Origin: Acidobacteria bacterium 5-1 | GTDB taxonomy: Bacteria > Acidobacteriota > Blastocatellia > Pyrinomonadales > Pyrinomonadaceae | Length of the DNA stretch: 34,064 nucleotides | NCBI GenBank assembly: GCA_002050455.1 | Contig: MWZA01000171.1 | Span: forward strand, 1-34,064 | Direction: 5' to 3' | Shown: piece by piece, positions 7,602 through 16,170 of the stretch | Layout of the letters: each line of letters opens with the position of its first letter | Numbering within the stretch: the stretch's first letter is position 1 | Program-made: the position numbers and the translations under genes | The notes under the pieces: generated by a model | What the model was told of the DNA's origin: nothing | The model's database searches: none | What the model saw: only the letters and a program-made list of their open reading frames with translations

Positions 7602-9298
7602 AAGATTTATTGACAAATTTGATTCACCCTTATTCGCGTTATGGTTTGGCGGTTGCTTTGCTGGAAGCCAGAACTTCGCCTGATGAATTAACCGAAGAAA
7701 ATGTTTCCGAATTTCTCGCACAAACTATTGAACTAGGATTAGAAAATTTTAGATTTGCAACTGACGACAATCCGCAAACGACAAACGTTCTGCATTTTTA
7801 TACAATAAAATCAAAAGATTTAAGACAAAACAGCAAACTCATTCAATCCGCCGGACTCGCCGCGCAAGGTAAGTATCTTGCGCCAACCATTTTAACAACC
7901 GATGGTGACGCGAAAGGAACTTTCGACAATGCAATTAAAATTTTGGAGTTGTTGGAAAAGGGTTCGCCACTTGAAAGCAAATATGTTTTGAGCCGTTCTT
8001 TCGCACCGACAACTGCCAAAATCAACAATGGACGCGGTTCGCAATCACCACCGGATGGAACTTTGTTTGAAGCCGCTTGTTCTGTAATTACGACTTTAAC
8101 CAAAATAAAACCGGCAGCTTGGATTGACGGCAGAAATACAATTATTGTTCCTGATTTGTCACTTGAAGAAAAAAATGTTGATGGTCGTAAAGTTATCGAA
8201 TTAAAAAATTTCGTTGACCTTTTTTCTCAAATGATGATAACGGGTCAAAAAGAAGGCTTAATGAATGCCACACTGCAACCAAAAAAGATAAAAGAAAGTT
8301 CCGCCGCAAAAGAAACCGACAAGACAGAAACGGAAGAAAATAAACCCGCGAAATCCGAATATCGTCGCCCAAAAATCTTCAATGGAAATTATCCTTTTGC
8401 GCCGAGAAATTCGGCGTTTGGGGCAATTGGTTTATTAGCGGCAATCGGCAGATGGGGGAAAATGGCGGGCAAAGTTGCTTGGGCAAAGGAAGTTTTAGAA
8501 TCAATCGCCGGAAAAAAGGACGACCCGACAAAACCGAGCCGTCCGCTTTATCTCATCAGTTATGACGCAATCGAGCAAGTTCAATTTACGCATCACGTCG
8601 TCGGACTTTCGGTTTCGGGCGCACTTTCCGAAATGATTGAATCTCTGGCGCGTGAAACCAGACTTTATGCTGATATGGACGGTGATTTTCCAAATCATTA
8701 TGATTCAAAATTCAAAACAAATTATGAACTTTTTGGTTTGATGGCAAACCGTTTTTTACAACTTTTTACTCAACCCGCGTTTCAAGATTTTTTGGCATTT
8801 CGGGCGGAGTATTCAATAAAAATCGAACCACTTTTAAAGGAGTATTTTATGGAAACAAGAAAAATAAATCGTGAAATTGTCGAATCGGCGCGTGCGCTTG
8901 GACAATGGCTAAATCGTATGGCTTACTTTGTCGCAAAAGGCGAAGTAGAAAAAGAGAAAAACTTGTCTGATTTGGAACAAGCTAAGAAAATTCGACAAGT
9001 CAAAGCGAAAATTTTAACTGCAATTGAGAGTGCGGTAATGAGTGCGAAAACTCCACAAGAAATGTTTTCACTCACATCAATTCGCGCTGTCAGACTTTCA
9101 AACGAAGAAATGCCTGCAACAGTATCTATTTTTGAAGATGAGGCAATCGTTGGCGAAAAACTTTCGCTAAAAGACTCAAAACACTTGCTTACTGCTTACC
9201 TACGTTTGCAGTCGTCTTTTGTGAAGAGAGAAAACAAAATGGATTCGACTGAGCAAAATTCGCCAGTCATTGATGAAAAATATCCGATAGAAAATTAG
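7598..9298 (+). CDS. cas8: Cas8-like large subunit of type I (I-B-like) effector
   Basis: Between cas5 and cas7; GTG start overlapping cas5 stop (GTGA) with GGAGG at 7586-7590; helical C-terminus. Annotated by position and size rather than a diagnostic motif. Confidence 0.78.
   Translation: MKDLLTNLIHPYSRYGLAVALLEARTSPDELTEENVSEFLAQTIELGLENFRFATDDNPQTTNVLHFYTIKSKDLRQNSKLIQSAGLAAQGKYLAPTILTTDGDAKGTFDNAIKILELLEKGSPLESKYVLSRSFAPTTAKINNGRGSQSPPDGTLFEAACSVITTLTKIKPAAWIDGRNTIIVPDLSLEEKNVDGRKVIELKNFVDLFSQMMITGQKEGLMNATLQPKKIKESSAAKETDKTETEENKPAKSEYRRPKIFNGNYPFAPRNSAFGAIGLLAAIGRWGKMAGKVAWAKEVLESIAGKKDDPTKPSRPLYLISYDAIEQVQFTHHVVGLSVSGALSEMIESLARETRLYADMDGDFPNHYDSKFKTNYELFGLMANRFLQLFTQPAFQDFLAFRAEYSIKIEPLLKEYFMETRKINREIVESARALGQWLNRMAYFVAKGEVEKEKNLSDLEQAKKIRQVKAKILTAIESAVMSAKTPQEMFSLTSIRAVRLSNEEMPATVSIFEDEAIVGEKLSLKDSKHLLTAYLRLQSSFVKRENKMDSTEQNSPVIDEKYPIEN
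8849..9298 (+). CDS. cas11: Candidate internally initiated Cas11-like small subunit within cas8
   Basis: In-frame ATG 8849 preceded by AAAGGAG (8836-8842) with a 6-nt spacer; would encode a ~149-aa, largely helical C-terminal product. Confidence 0.6.
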   Translation: METRKINREIVESARALGQWLNRMAYFVAKGEVEKEKNLSDLEQAKKIRQVKAKILTAIESAVMSAKTPQEMFSLTSIRAVRLSNEEMPATVSIFEDEAIVGEKLSLKDSKHLLTAYLRLQSSFVKRENKMDSTEQNSPVIDEKYPIEN

Positions 9299-9323
9299 AA
9301 AAATTTCAAACAGGAGAAAAACT

Positions 9324-10253
9324 ATGGAAATCAAAGGAATACTTGTAACGCTTCTCGCGCCGATGACCGACCACATTGCCAACGGCGGCGAAAAGATTTT
9401 GGGAAACGCTTCGTCAATCAAACAACGTCCTGACGGGCGCGTTTATATTTCAGGACAAAAACAACGCCACGCACTTTTCAGCGCGATGGAACGCTTGAAT
9501 TTTTCAGACGGCAAACGCGGCGAAACTTATGTTTCAAACGGCGACGGCACGACGACAATTATCGAAAAAGATTTACGCGCCGATTTGGGCGGTTTTTTGC
9601 AAACCAAAAAGGAAAGTTATTCAGGACGCAGAACCGCGCCTTTGACCGCTACGCCAGCCGTTGCGCTTGAACCGAGCGAAGTCGGACGCGATTTGTTGAT
9701 TCGTCTGAAAGTCAACGAAAACAAAGACACTCGTGACCAAGCCTTGGCAACCCGTGAATACAGCCAAGACGATATGATGCTGATGAGCTTTTTTATTGAC
9801 ATCGGCGCGGTTAGCATTCGCAAGGATTTCACCTATGAAGGCGAAATGCACTTGCAAACAAATTACAAAAAGCACGTTGACGAAAACGAAAGAAAACGCC
9901 GCGTCAAACTGGCTTTAGAAGCAACAAACTCTTTGACTGATTACGCCAACAACGCCCGAAATGCGACGAGCGGCGAACCGCAGAAAGTTTTAATTGTCTT
10001 CGACTCGAAATTGAGCCGGAAAGCCGCCCGCTATTTCACCGCCGAAGAACCCGAACAGAAAAACATTTTGCGCGAACTTGAAAAACGCAACGCGATTTAT
10101 TTCTTCGGCGACGATACGGCAAGCGAAGGCGACAGCGTTTTTGATGCTTACGAAAAAGCCGCAGAATTCTTGGACGAAAACACTTTGTTTGACCCAAGCG
10201 GCGACGCACAACCGATTACCACCGACGAATATGAGCAGCAATCAAAAGCCTAA
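9324..10253 (+). CDS. cas7: CRISPR-associated protein Cas7 (Cst2/DevR family)
   Basis: MEIKGILVTLLAPMTDHIANGGEKILGNASSIKQRPDGRVYISGQKQRHALFSAMERL, typical DevR/Cst2 N-terminus. Confidence 0.93.
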   Translation: MEIKGILVTLLAPMTDHIANGGEKILGNASSIKQRPDGRVYISGQKQRHALFSAMERLNFSDGKRGETYVSNGDGTTTIIEKDLRADLGGFLQTKKESYSGRRTAPLTATPAVALEPSEVGRDLLIRLKVNENKDTRDQALATREYSQDDMMLMSFFIDIGAVSIRKDFTYEGEMHLQTNYKKHVDENERKRRVKLALEATNSLTDYANNARNATSGEPQKVLIVFDSKLSRKAARYFTAEEPEQKNILRELEKRNAIYFFGDDTASEGDSVFDAYEKAAEFLDENTLFDPSGDAQPITTDEYEQQSKA

Positions 10254-12534
10254 GCCGATTGCCAAACCGACGGGCGTTTTGCTTGAAGAACACATCGAGA
10301 ATCTTTTAAAGCAAGCCGAAATTGCTTTGAAAATGCGCCCGTTTGTCGTGCGAAAATATCTTGAATTGACAGGCGAAGATTTTGCTTCGGCGGTCAAGCA
10401 AAGTGCGCGTTGGCACGACGAAGGCAAAAAGCATAAAGATTGGCAAGGTGCTTGCCAAAAGGATTTTGAAATTTACCAAACTTTTAGCGAAGCCAAAAAG
10501 AAATCTTTACCACATAGTTGGGCAAAGCATATTCAAAAAGCCGGAATCAGACACGAATTAGCTTCGCTCGAAATTATTTACCGCTTGCAAGCAAATGTTT
10601 CCGTTCCAGTTAGAGTTGCAGTTGCGGCGCATCATGGCAAACTCGGCGAAAAGCACGAACATAGATGGCAGGAACATAAAGAATTTCAAAAGTTTTGGGA
10701 TGAATTTTACGGACTCGGACATTCATTTCAAACAGGCGAGAAGGAAAGTTTTGAGCAAGCAATTTTGGAGCGTTATCGTTTTGCAGGTGTTCGTGCTTGG
10801 TTACAGATGATTGACCACCGCGCCAGCGCGTTTGAAGACAGTCAAGAATTGCCGCCGCTCGGAACTTTTTCATACAAATTTCCTTGGAAAGGTAAAGAAC
10901 GCGGCGTTCAAAAGTTGGTCAAAGAAATTTGGGACGAACCATTTGCAATTCTTCGTGCGCCGACGGGCGCGGGAAAAACCGATGCAGCTTTGCTTTGGGC
11001 AAATCATCAAGTCGAAAAAGGACGCGCCGACCGTTTGATTGTGGCGATGCCAACACGCTTTACGGCAAACGCGCTTTCCATTTCTACGACCGAAAAGAAC
11101 TTCAAAAACTTGGGTGATGCTGGACTTTATCATTCAAGCGCGTGGTATCAGCGCATCAAAGACAAACTGAATCCAACTTGGAAAGAAAAATCTTTTATTA
11201 ACAAAGAGCAAGAGTTAGCGCGGAAATTAGAAACGCCCTTTACCGTAACGACAATTGACCATCTTTGCATTTCGCTGACCGGAACACGCGAAGACCATCA
11301 CGCCATCTTTTTTGGCTTGGCTCATTCGTGCGTCGTGATTGACGAGTCTGATTTTTACGACGATTTCACGCAACAAAATATTGTTACTTTGCTTCGTGCT
11401 TTGCGAATTTTGAAAGTTCCGGTTTTGCTAATGAGCGCAACCGTTCCAGAATCAGCGCGGGAAACTTTTTCTAAATCCGGTTTTACGATTGAAAAAATTC
11501 ACGCTGACAATTCTGATATTGAGCGTGAGCGATGTTCGATAAAACGCTATGGGAAATCCGAAAAGCCCGAAGAAATCGAAGAACTTTTGGAACGCGCTTT
11601 GAAGCAGCCAACAATTATTTACGCTAACACAGTTTCACGCGCACAGGCTTATTACAATTGGTTTAGAGCGCGAGATTGCGACGGCATTATTTCGTATCAC
11701 AGCCGTTTTACCGAACCGCACAAGGTGGAAAAAGAAAATCTTCTGCGCGAAATGCTCGGCAAAGAAACTTGGGAAAAAGGAATGCAACACGGCGTTGCGA
11801 TTCTGACGCAAATCGGAGAAATCAGCGTCAACATCAGCGCGGATTTAATGATTTCGGATTTATGTCCGCTTGACAGATTGGCTCAACGAGTCGGCAGACT
11901 TTCTCGTTTTTCCGAAAACATCGGCGAACTTTTTGTTATCGAACCGCAAAGAACAAATAAAAAAGGTGAAATCGAATTTTATCCCGCACCTTACGGCTCA
12001 TTTAGTCCGAATAGCGGTTGGCAAACATCGGAAGCCTTAGCGATGTCAAACGAACTTTTGAAAGACGGAATTTACAGTGCGAAAGATTTTGTTGGTTTGG
12101 TTAATCAACTGTATCCGAGTGAATTAAACATCGAACCGCATGTTCGCGCAAATATCCGCGCACTCGAAGATATGGTTGTCACGAATTGGCTGATTTTGCC
12201 AGTAATAAAAGTTGAGCAAGATGATGACAACGTAGAAGGTAAATGGAAATCGCGTGATATTGCGCCGCAAACAACCGTGTTTGCTGACTATGACATTTGG
12301 TTTGACAATAAAACTACTTATTTCGATAACCAAAGCGAGCGAAAAGAGTTTGAGATGCGATACGGAATTCAATGCTACTCTTGGCAAATAAAAAGAGCAA
12401 TTGAAGAAAACTGGATTGACCCAGTTACATTCACAATTCGTGAGGAAGATGAGGTCTTATTTATAGTTAATTCAAAGTTCTACGATTCTGAAATTGGTCT
12501 AAATTTTCCTTTTGAAAAAGAAATTGACGATTAA
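10231..12534 (+). CDS. cas3: CRISPR-associated HD nuclease-helicase Cas3
   Basis: HD elements (ARWHDEGKKHKDWQ, RHELASLEI, AAHHGKLG) and helicase motifs APTGAGKTDAAL, VIDESDFYD, LLMSATVP, QRVGRLSR; ATG 10231 overlaps the cas7 3' end. Confidence 0.93.
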   Translation: MSSNQKPKPIAKPTGVLLEEHIENLLKQAEIALKMRPFVVRKYLELTGEDFASAVKQSARWHDEGKKHKDWQGACQKDFEIYQTFSEAKKKSLPHSWAKHIQKAGIRHELASLEIIYRLQANVSVPVRVAVAAHHGKLGEKHEHRWQEHKEFQKFWDEFYGLGHSFQTGEKESFEQAILERYRFAGVRAWLQMIDHRASAFEDSQELPPLGTFSYKFPWKGKERGVQKLVKEIWDEPFAILRAPTGAGKTDAALLWANHQVEKGRADRLIVAMPTRFTANALSISTTEKNFKNLGDAGLYHSSAWYQRIKDKLNPTWKEKSFINKEQELARKLETPFTVTTIDHLCISLTGTREDHHAIFFGLAHSCVVIDESDFYDDFTQQNIVTLLRALRILKVPVLLMSATVPESARETFSKSGFTIEKIHADNSDIERERCSIKRYGKSEKPEEIEELLERALKQPTIIYANTVSRAQAYYNWFRARDCDGIISYHSRFTEPHKVEKENLLREMLGKETWEKGMQHGVAILTQIGEISVNISADLMISDLCPLDRLAQRVGRLSRFSENIGELFVIEPQRTNKKGEIEFYPAPYGSFSPNSGWQTSEALAMSNELLKDGIYSAKDFVGLVNQLYPSELNIEPHVRANIRALEDMVVTNWLILPVIKVEQDDDNVEGKWKSRDIAPQTTVFADYDIWFDNKTTYFDNQSERKEFEMRYGIQCYSWQIKRAIEENWIDPVTFTIREEDEVLFIVNSKFYDSEIGLNFPFEKEIDD

Positions 12535-12802
12535 GGAAACTAATTACCATTCAAGGCACATAAGTTTGTTGGGTATAATCGGGTATAACATTGACTATGA
12601 TTGATTCTATCGAAAACATCACGATTGAATTTTCGCCGTCGCACGAGATTTTCAGTTTGATTTTTGAAATTGACGAACCTAAAGATTAACGCAATAAATT
12701 CAGATGGATTGGAATTTTATTTTCACTTGGTAGAAATTTGCTAAATTTGAGAATAGGTTTGGCATTTGAGATAAAATTTATGCAATCAATTTTTGGATAA
12801 AT

Positions 12803-12899
12803 CCTTAATTTAATCAGTGTGGAATTGAAACATAGTTTGCAAACTACGCGCTTGCTGTATCACCTGAAACTTTTAATTGAACCGATGCGGAATTAAAAC
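12803..12899 (+). CRISPR. Degenerate two-repeat mini-CRISPR (one 38-nt pseudo-spacer)
   Basis: Repeat 1 ~12803-12831 (CCTTAATTTAATCAGTGTGGAATTGAAAC; divergent 5' half, intact 3' TGTGGAATTGAAAC); spacer 12832-12869; repeat 2 12870-12899 (CTTTTAATTGAACCGATGCGGAATTAAAAC, 27/30 identical to array repeat). Confidence 0.85.
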
Positions 12900-12913
12900 A
12901 CGGAGCGGACTTT

Positions 12914-13246
12914 ATGCAAACAACATTTGAACAGGCAGTTGAAGTTATTCGGGAACTTTCGGCTGACGATTTTGAAAAATTGGAAGAATGGATTGAAAAG
13001 AGAAAATCGGAACAATCGGCGGAAGAAAATACCGAGCAGGATATATATCAAAAAAGGATGAACTGGCTGAAAGCCAATCGCGCCGAATATGGCGGTCAGT
13101 ATGTTGTTCTTGATGGCGATAGGCTTTTAGGCGTTGCGCCGACTTATCCGCAGGGAAGAAAAATTGCCGAGGCTTGCGGTGTTCCCGATGCTTTTGTCAA
13201 TTATCTTTCCCGACCGGACGAAGAAGGTTTTACGGGAGGCTGGTAA
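12914..13246 (+). CDS. DUF5678-like small protein
   Basis: MQTTFEQAVEVIRELSADDFEKLEEWIEKRK... then NWLKANRAEYGGQYVVLDGDRLLGVAPTYPQGRKIAEACGVPDAFVNYL, DUF5678-like. Confidence 0.65.
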   Translation: MQTTFEQAVEVIRELSADDFEKLEEWIEKRKSEQSAEENTEQDIYQKRMNWLKANRAEYGGQYVVLDGDRLLGVAPTYPQGRKIAEACGVPDAFVNYLSRPDEEGFTGGW

Positions 13247-13653
13247 TGGCGGAGAGTATAAATTTCGTGAAGTCGTTTGCATACGACGCGGGACAAAACG
13301 GTATTAATGTTCCGGTTGAAATAAAACTTTCCGGCAAAGTCGCGGCTTTCGATGCCAAGATTGAAACCGGCTCGACAAACTGCATTTTCGCCCGAAAATT
13401 CGGCGAGGAAATCGGAATCGAGATTGAAAACGGCTTGCCGAAACGTATCAGAACGGTAAGGGAAAGTTTTTTGACTTATGAACATGAAGTTAGGCTCGCG
13501 GTTTTGGGCTATGATTTCGATGTTTTAGTTTGCTTTGCCGAAGACGCTGAATTTCAAACGAATGTTTTGGGAAGATACGGCTTTTTAATGCAAATCAAAC
13601 TCGGTTTGATTGATTATGAAGGCAAAGTTTTGATTAGTCCGTATGACGCATAA
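13246..13653 (+). CDS. Retropepsin-like aspartic-protease-fold protein (ETG in place of DTG)
   Basis: MAESINFVKSFAYDAGQNGINVPVEIKLSGKVAAFDAKIETGSTNCIFARKFGEEIGIEIENG...VLGRYGFLMQIKLGLIDYEGKV; start overlaps upstream stop. Confidence 0.65.
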   Translation: MAESINFVKSFAYDAGQNGINVPVEIKLSGKVAAFDAKIETGSTNCIFARKFGEEIGIEIENGLPKRIRTVRESFLTYEHEVRLAVLGYDFDVLVCFAEDAEFQTNVLGRYGFLMQIKLGLIDYEGKVLISPYDA

Positions 13654-13673
13654 AACATTATACGTATAGCACA

Positions 13674-14171
13674 ATGAACGAACTCACGAAATTTACGGGG
13701 ACGGAAGTCGGATATTATTTTATCTGCCGGAAAAAACTGTGGTGGTTTCATCACGGCATCCAGATGGAAACCGAATCAGACCGCGTGAAGTTGGGGAAGC
13801 TCGTTCACGAAAAATCTTACGAGCGCAAGAAAAAGGAAATCTCGATTGACGGGAAGATTGTGCTTGATTGGCAGGCGGACGGCGTGATTCACGAAGTCAA
13901 ACTTACCGATAGTATGGAAGAAGCGCACGAGTTTCAGCTGCTTTATTACATTTATTATCTCAAGCAAAAAGGTGTTAAAGGTTTACGCGGACAGATTGAT
14001 TATCCGAAGTTGCGGCAAACGCAAATCGTCGAATTAACTGCCGAAAAAGAATCGGAACTCGAAAGGGCTTTGCAGGAAATGGAGAAAATCAGTTCGATGG
14101 ATGCGCCGCCGGAAGTCGAATTTATGAAGATTTGTCGTTCGTGCAGTTATGCCGAACTTTGTTGGGGATGA
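13674..14171 (+). CDS. cas4: CRISPR-associated exonuclease Cas4
   Basis: MNELTKFTGTEVGYYFICRKKLWWFHHGIQMETESDRVKLGKLVHE...VHEVKLTDS-like region; C-terminal cysteine cluster CRSCSYAELC. Confidence 0.93.
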   Translation: MNELTKFTGTEVGYYFICRKKLWWFHHGIQMETESDRVKLGKLVHEKSYERKKKEISIDGKIVLDWQADGVIHEVKLTDSMEEAHEFQLLYYIYYLKQKGVKGLRGQIDYPKLRQTQIVELTAEKESELERALQEMEKISSMDAPPEVEFMKICRSCSYAELCWG

Positions 14172-14221
14172 ACCGATTGCGGATTGCGGAATAACTATGA
14201 ACTTGGTATTTCGCAAATAAT

Positions 14222-14249
14222 CCAAAATCCAAAATCTAAAATCCAAAAT
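14222..14249 (+). repeat. Dispersed 28-nt repeat CCAAAATCCAAAATCTAAAATCCAAAAT
   Basis: Identical to 28618-28645 and exact reverse complement of 28497-28524; 20-nt core also inverted at 23331-23350. Confidence 0.9.
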
Positions 14250-14254
14250 TGAAT

Positions 14255-15463
14255 ATGGCACGTCATTATTATCTAACCCGTTCAGGTCGTTTGCGGCGCA
14301 AGGACAACACGCTTTTGTTTGAGCTTTCAGGCGAGATTGTGGATGAAAAGCCGAAAATTCAAGAAGCGGAAACGGGCAATGCAGAAACCGTCGATGACGG
14401 TTCGGAAGAAGTTCTTTCCACAATTGGACAGAAAATTGGCGCGGATTATTTGGGCGAATTATTTCTTGAATCGGACACGGAAAATCTAATCGAAGCGTGT
14501 TCACTCGTAACGGCTGGTGAAACGGAAAACGATAAGCCGGTGCGCGTTCGGGAAAAGCGTGTGATTCCGGTCGAAGACGTTGACGCGATTTGGTGTTTTC
14601 AGGAACTTGATTTGAATGCGAAGGTTTTAAATTTTCTCGCTTCAAAAAAAATTCCGCTTCATTTTTTCAATTATTACGGCTTTTACACCGGCTCATTCTA
14701 TCCGCGAGAATACTTGCAAGCCGGATTTCTGCTCGTCAAACAGGTCAGGCATTACAGTTCAAATCTAAAACGTCTGCGGCTTGCAAAAGAGTTAATCGGC
14801 GCGGCGCTGCACAACATTTTGCGAAATTTGCGTTATTACGGAACGCGCGGCGTTGATTTATTGGCTGAAACCGAACTCGTGCAGACGGAAGTTTTGCGCC
14901 TTGAAAGCGTCAAGCAGATTAACGAATTAATGGCGTGCGAAGGACGTGCGCGAGCGGCTTATTACAAAGCGTTTGAGAAAATCATCAAGCGCGATGTCGA
15001 ATTTAAAAAGCGTGTTCGCCGTCCGCCCGACAATATGGTCAATGCGTTGATTTCATTTACCAACGGCTTGGTTTATTCATCCGTGCTGACACAGATTTAT
15101 CGCTCGCAACTGGACCCGACGATTTCATTTCTGCACGAACCCGGATTCAGAAGATTCTCGCTGGCACTGGATTTAGCGGAAGTTTTCAAACCGATTTTGG
15201 CAGACAGATTGATATTTCGACTTTTCAACAACAGACAGCTTTCGGAAAAACATTTCGCGCAGGATTTGAATTGTTGTTATTTGAAAGATTCAGGTCGTAA
15301 AATAGTTTTGAAGGAATGGGATGCACGATTGCAGACAACGATTGAACACCGGCGACTTAAACGAAAAGTCAGTTATGAAAGACTCATCAGATTGGAATGT
15401 TACAAACTTGTCAAACATCTGACGGAAGTCGAAGAATATAAAGGTTTTCATGCCTGGTGGTAA
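14255..15463 (+). CDS. cas1: CRISPR-associated endonuclease Cas1
   Basis: MARHYYLTRSGRLRRKDNTLLFEL...KRVIPVEDVDAIWCFQELDLNAKVLNFLASKKIPLHFFNYYGFYTGSFYPRE...GLVYSSVLTQIYRSQLDPTISFLHEPGFRRFSLALDLAEVFKP. Confidence 0.96.
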   Translation: MARHYYLTRSGRLRRKDNTLLFELSGEIVDEKPKIQEAETGNAETVDDGSEEVLSTIGQKIGADYLGELFLESDTENLIEACSLVTAGETENDKPVRVREKRVIPVEDVDAIWCFQELDLNAKVLNFLASKKIPLHFFNYYGFYTGSFYPREYLQAGFLLVKQVRHYSSNLKRLRLAKELIGAALHNILRNLRYYGTRGVDLLAETELVQTEVLRLESVKQINELMACEGRARAAYYKAFEKIIKRDVEFKKRVRRPPDNMVNALISFTNGLVYSSVLTQIYRSQLDPTISFLHEPGFRRFSLALDLAEVFKPILADRLIFRLFNNRQLSEKHFAQDLNCCYLKDSGRKIVLKEWDARLQTTIEHRRLKRKVSYERLIRLECYKLVKHLTEVEEYKGFHAWW

Positions 15464-15651
15464 TAAAAACTACATTAACAGGTTATCAGTTGATGCGGAA
15501 ACACGCGCGAAGCAACTGTGTAAGGATGAAACAATTAATTCAATGTAATAGGATTCACGCCCTTACGCGCGTGCGGGCTTCCGCCAACATCGGCTTTTTA
15601 ACTGCGTAACTTTTAATCAAATAAAAAACACAGTTCTTGAAATCAAAATTT

Positions 15652-15915
15652 ATGTATGTTTTAATTGTCTATGATATTTCGGTTGAACGCGTCACGAAAG
15701 TTCACAAATGTCTGAAACGCTATTTGAATTGGCGGCAAAATTCCGTGTTTGAAGGCGAATTGACCGAAGCGCAAATTGAAATTGTCAAAAATGATTTGCG
15801 AAATATTATGAATAACGAAACCGATTCGGTTCTGTTATATATTGCCAGAGATGAAAAATGGCTGCGTCGTGAAGAGATGGGAAACCAGCGCGGAACGACT
15901 TCTAATTTGTTATAA
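15652..15915 (+). CDS. cas2: CRISPR-associated endoribonuclease Cas2
   Basis: MYVLIVYDISVERVTKVHKCLKRYLNWRQNSVFEGELTEAQIEIVKNDL; alternative TTG start at 15637. Confidence 0.95.
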   Translation: MYVLIVYDISVERVTKVHKCLKRYLNWRQNSVFEGELTEAQIEIVKNDLRNIMNNETDSVLLYIARDEKWLRREEMGNQRGTTSNLL

Positions 15916-16170
15916 TGCAGCAGGATAGATGCTATACGGTAAATCCGCAAAGTCGTCAACCGTCTGGAAATCAGGTAAAACAAAGATAAAACACTTCGCA
16001 AAATTAAATGAACAAAAGCTAAAATATTCTAAGTATTAAAGTTAACCAACGTCGTCAACTTCCCGCACTTTTCACACTACTGCCACCTGACGACCGCAAA
16101 ACAAAAGAAATGATTGCCAAAATTCGCTAAATCCAATAAAATCAATAACACTTATTACTCGGAAATCGGA
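15916..16170 (+). promoter_or_regulatory. Presumed CRISPR leader region
   Basis: AT-rich non-coding stretch between cas2 and the first repeat, on the 5' side given the repeat orientation (...ATTGAAAC 3' end). Confidence 0.6.

Noticed and set aside
10078-10230. Upstream start of the 818-aa Cas3 ORF
   Set aside because: It lies entirely within cas7 in another frame; ATG 10231 is a more likely start.
12832-12869. Match of the mini-array pseudo-spacer to a local cas promoter
   Set aside because: Only about 5-nt seed matches were found by eye (e.g. near 12594) without consistent PAM or extension.
16060-16130. Short coding-like stretch LPALFTLLPPDDRKTKEMIAKIR in the leader
   Set aside because: Too short, no start or family recognised; treated as leader sequence.
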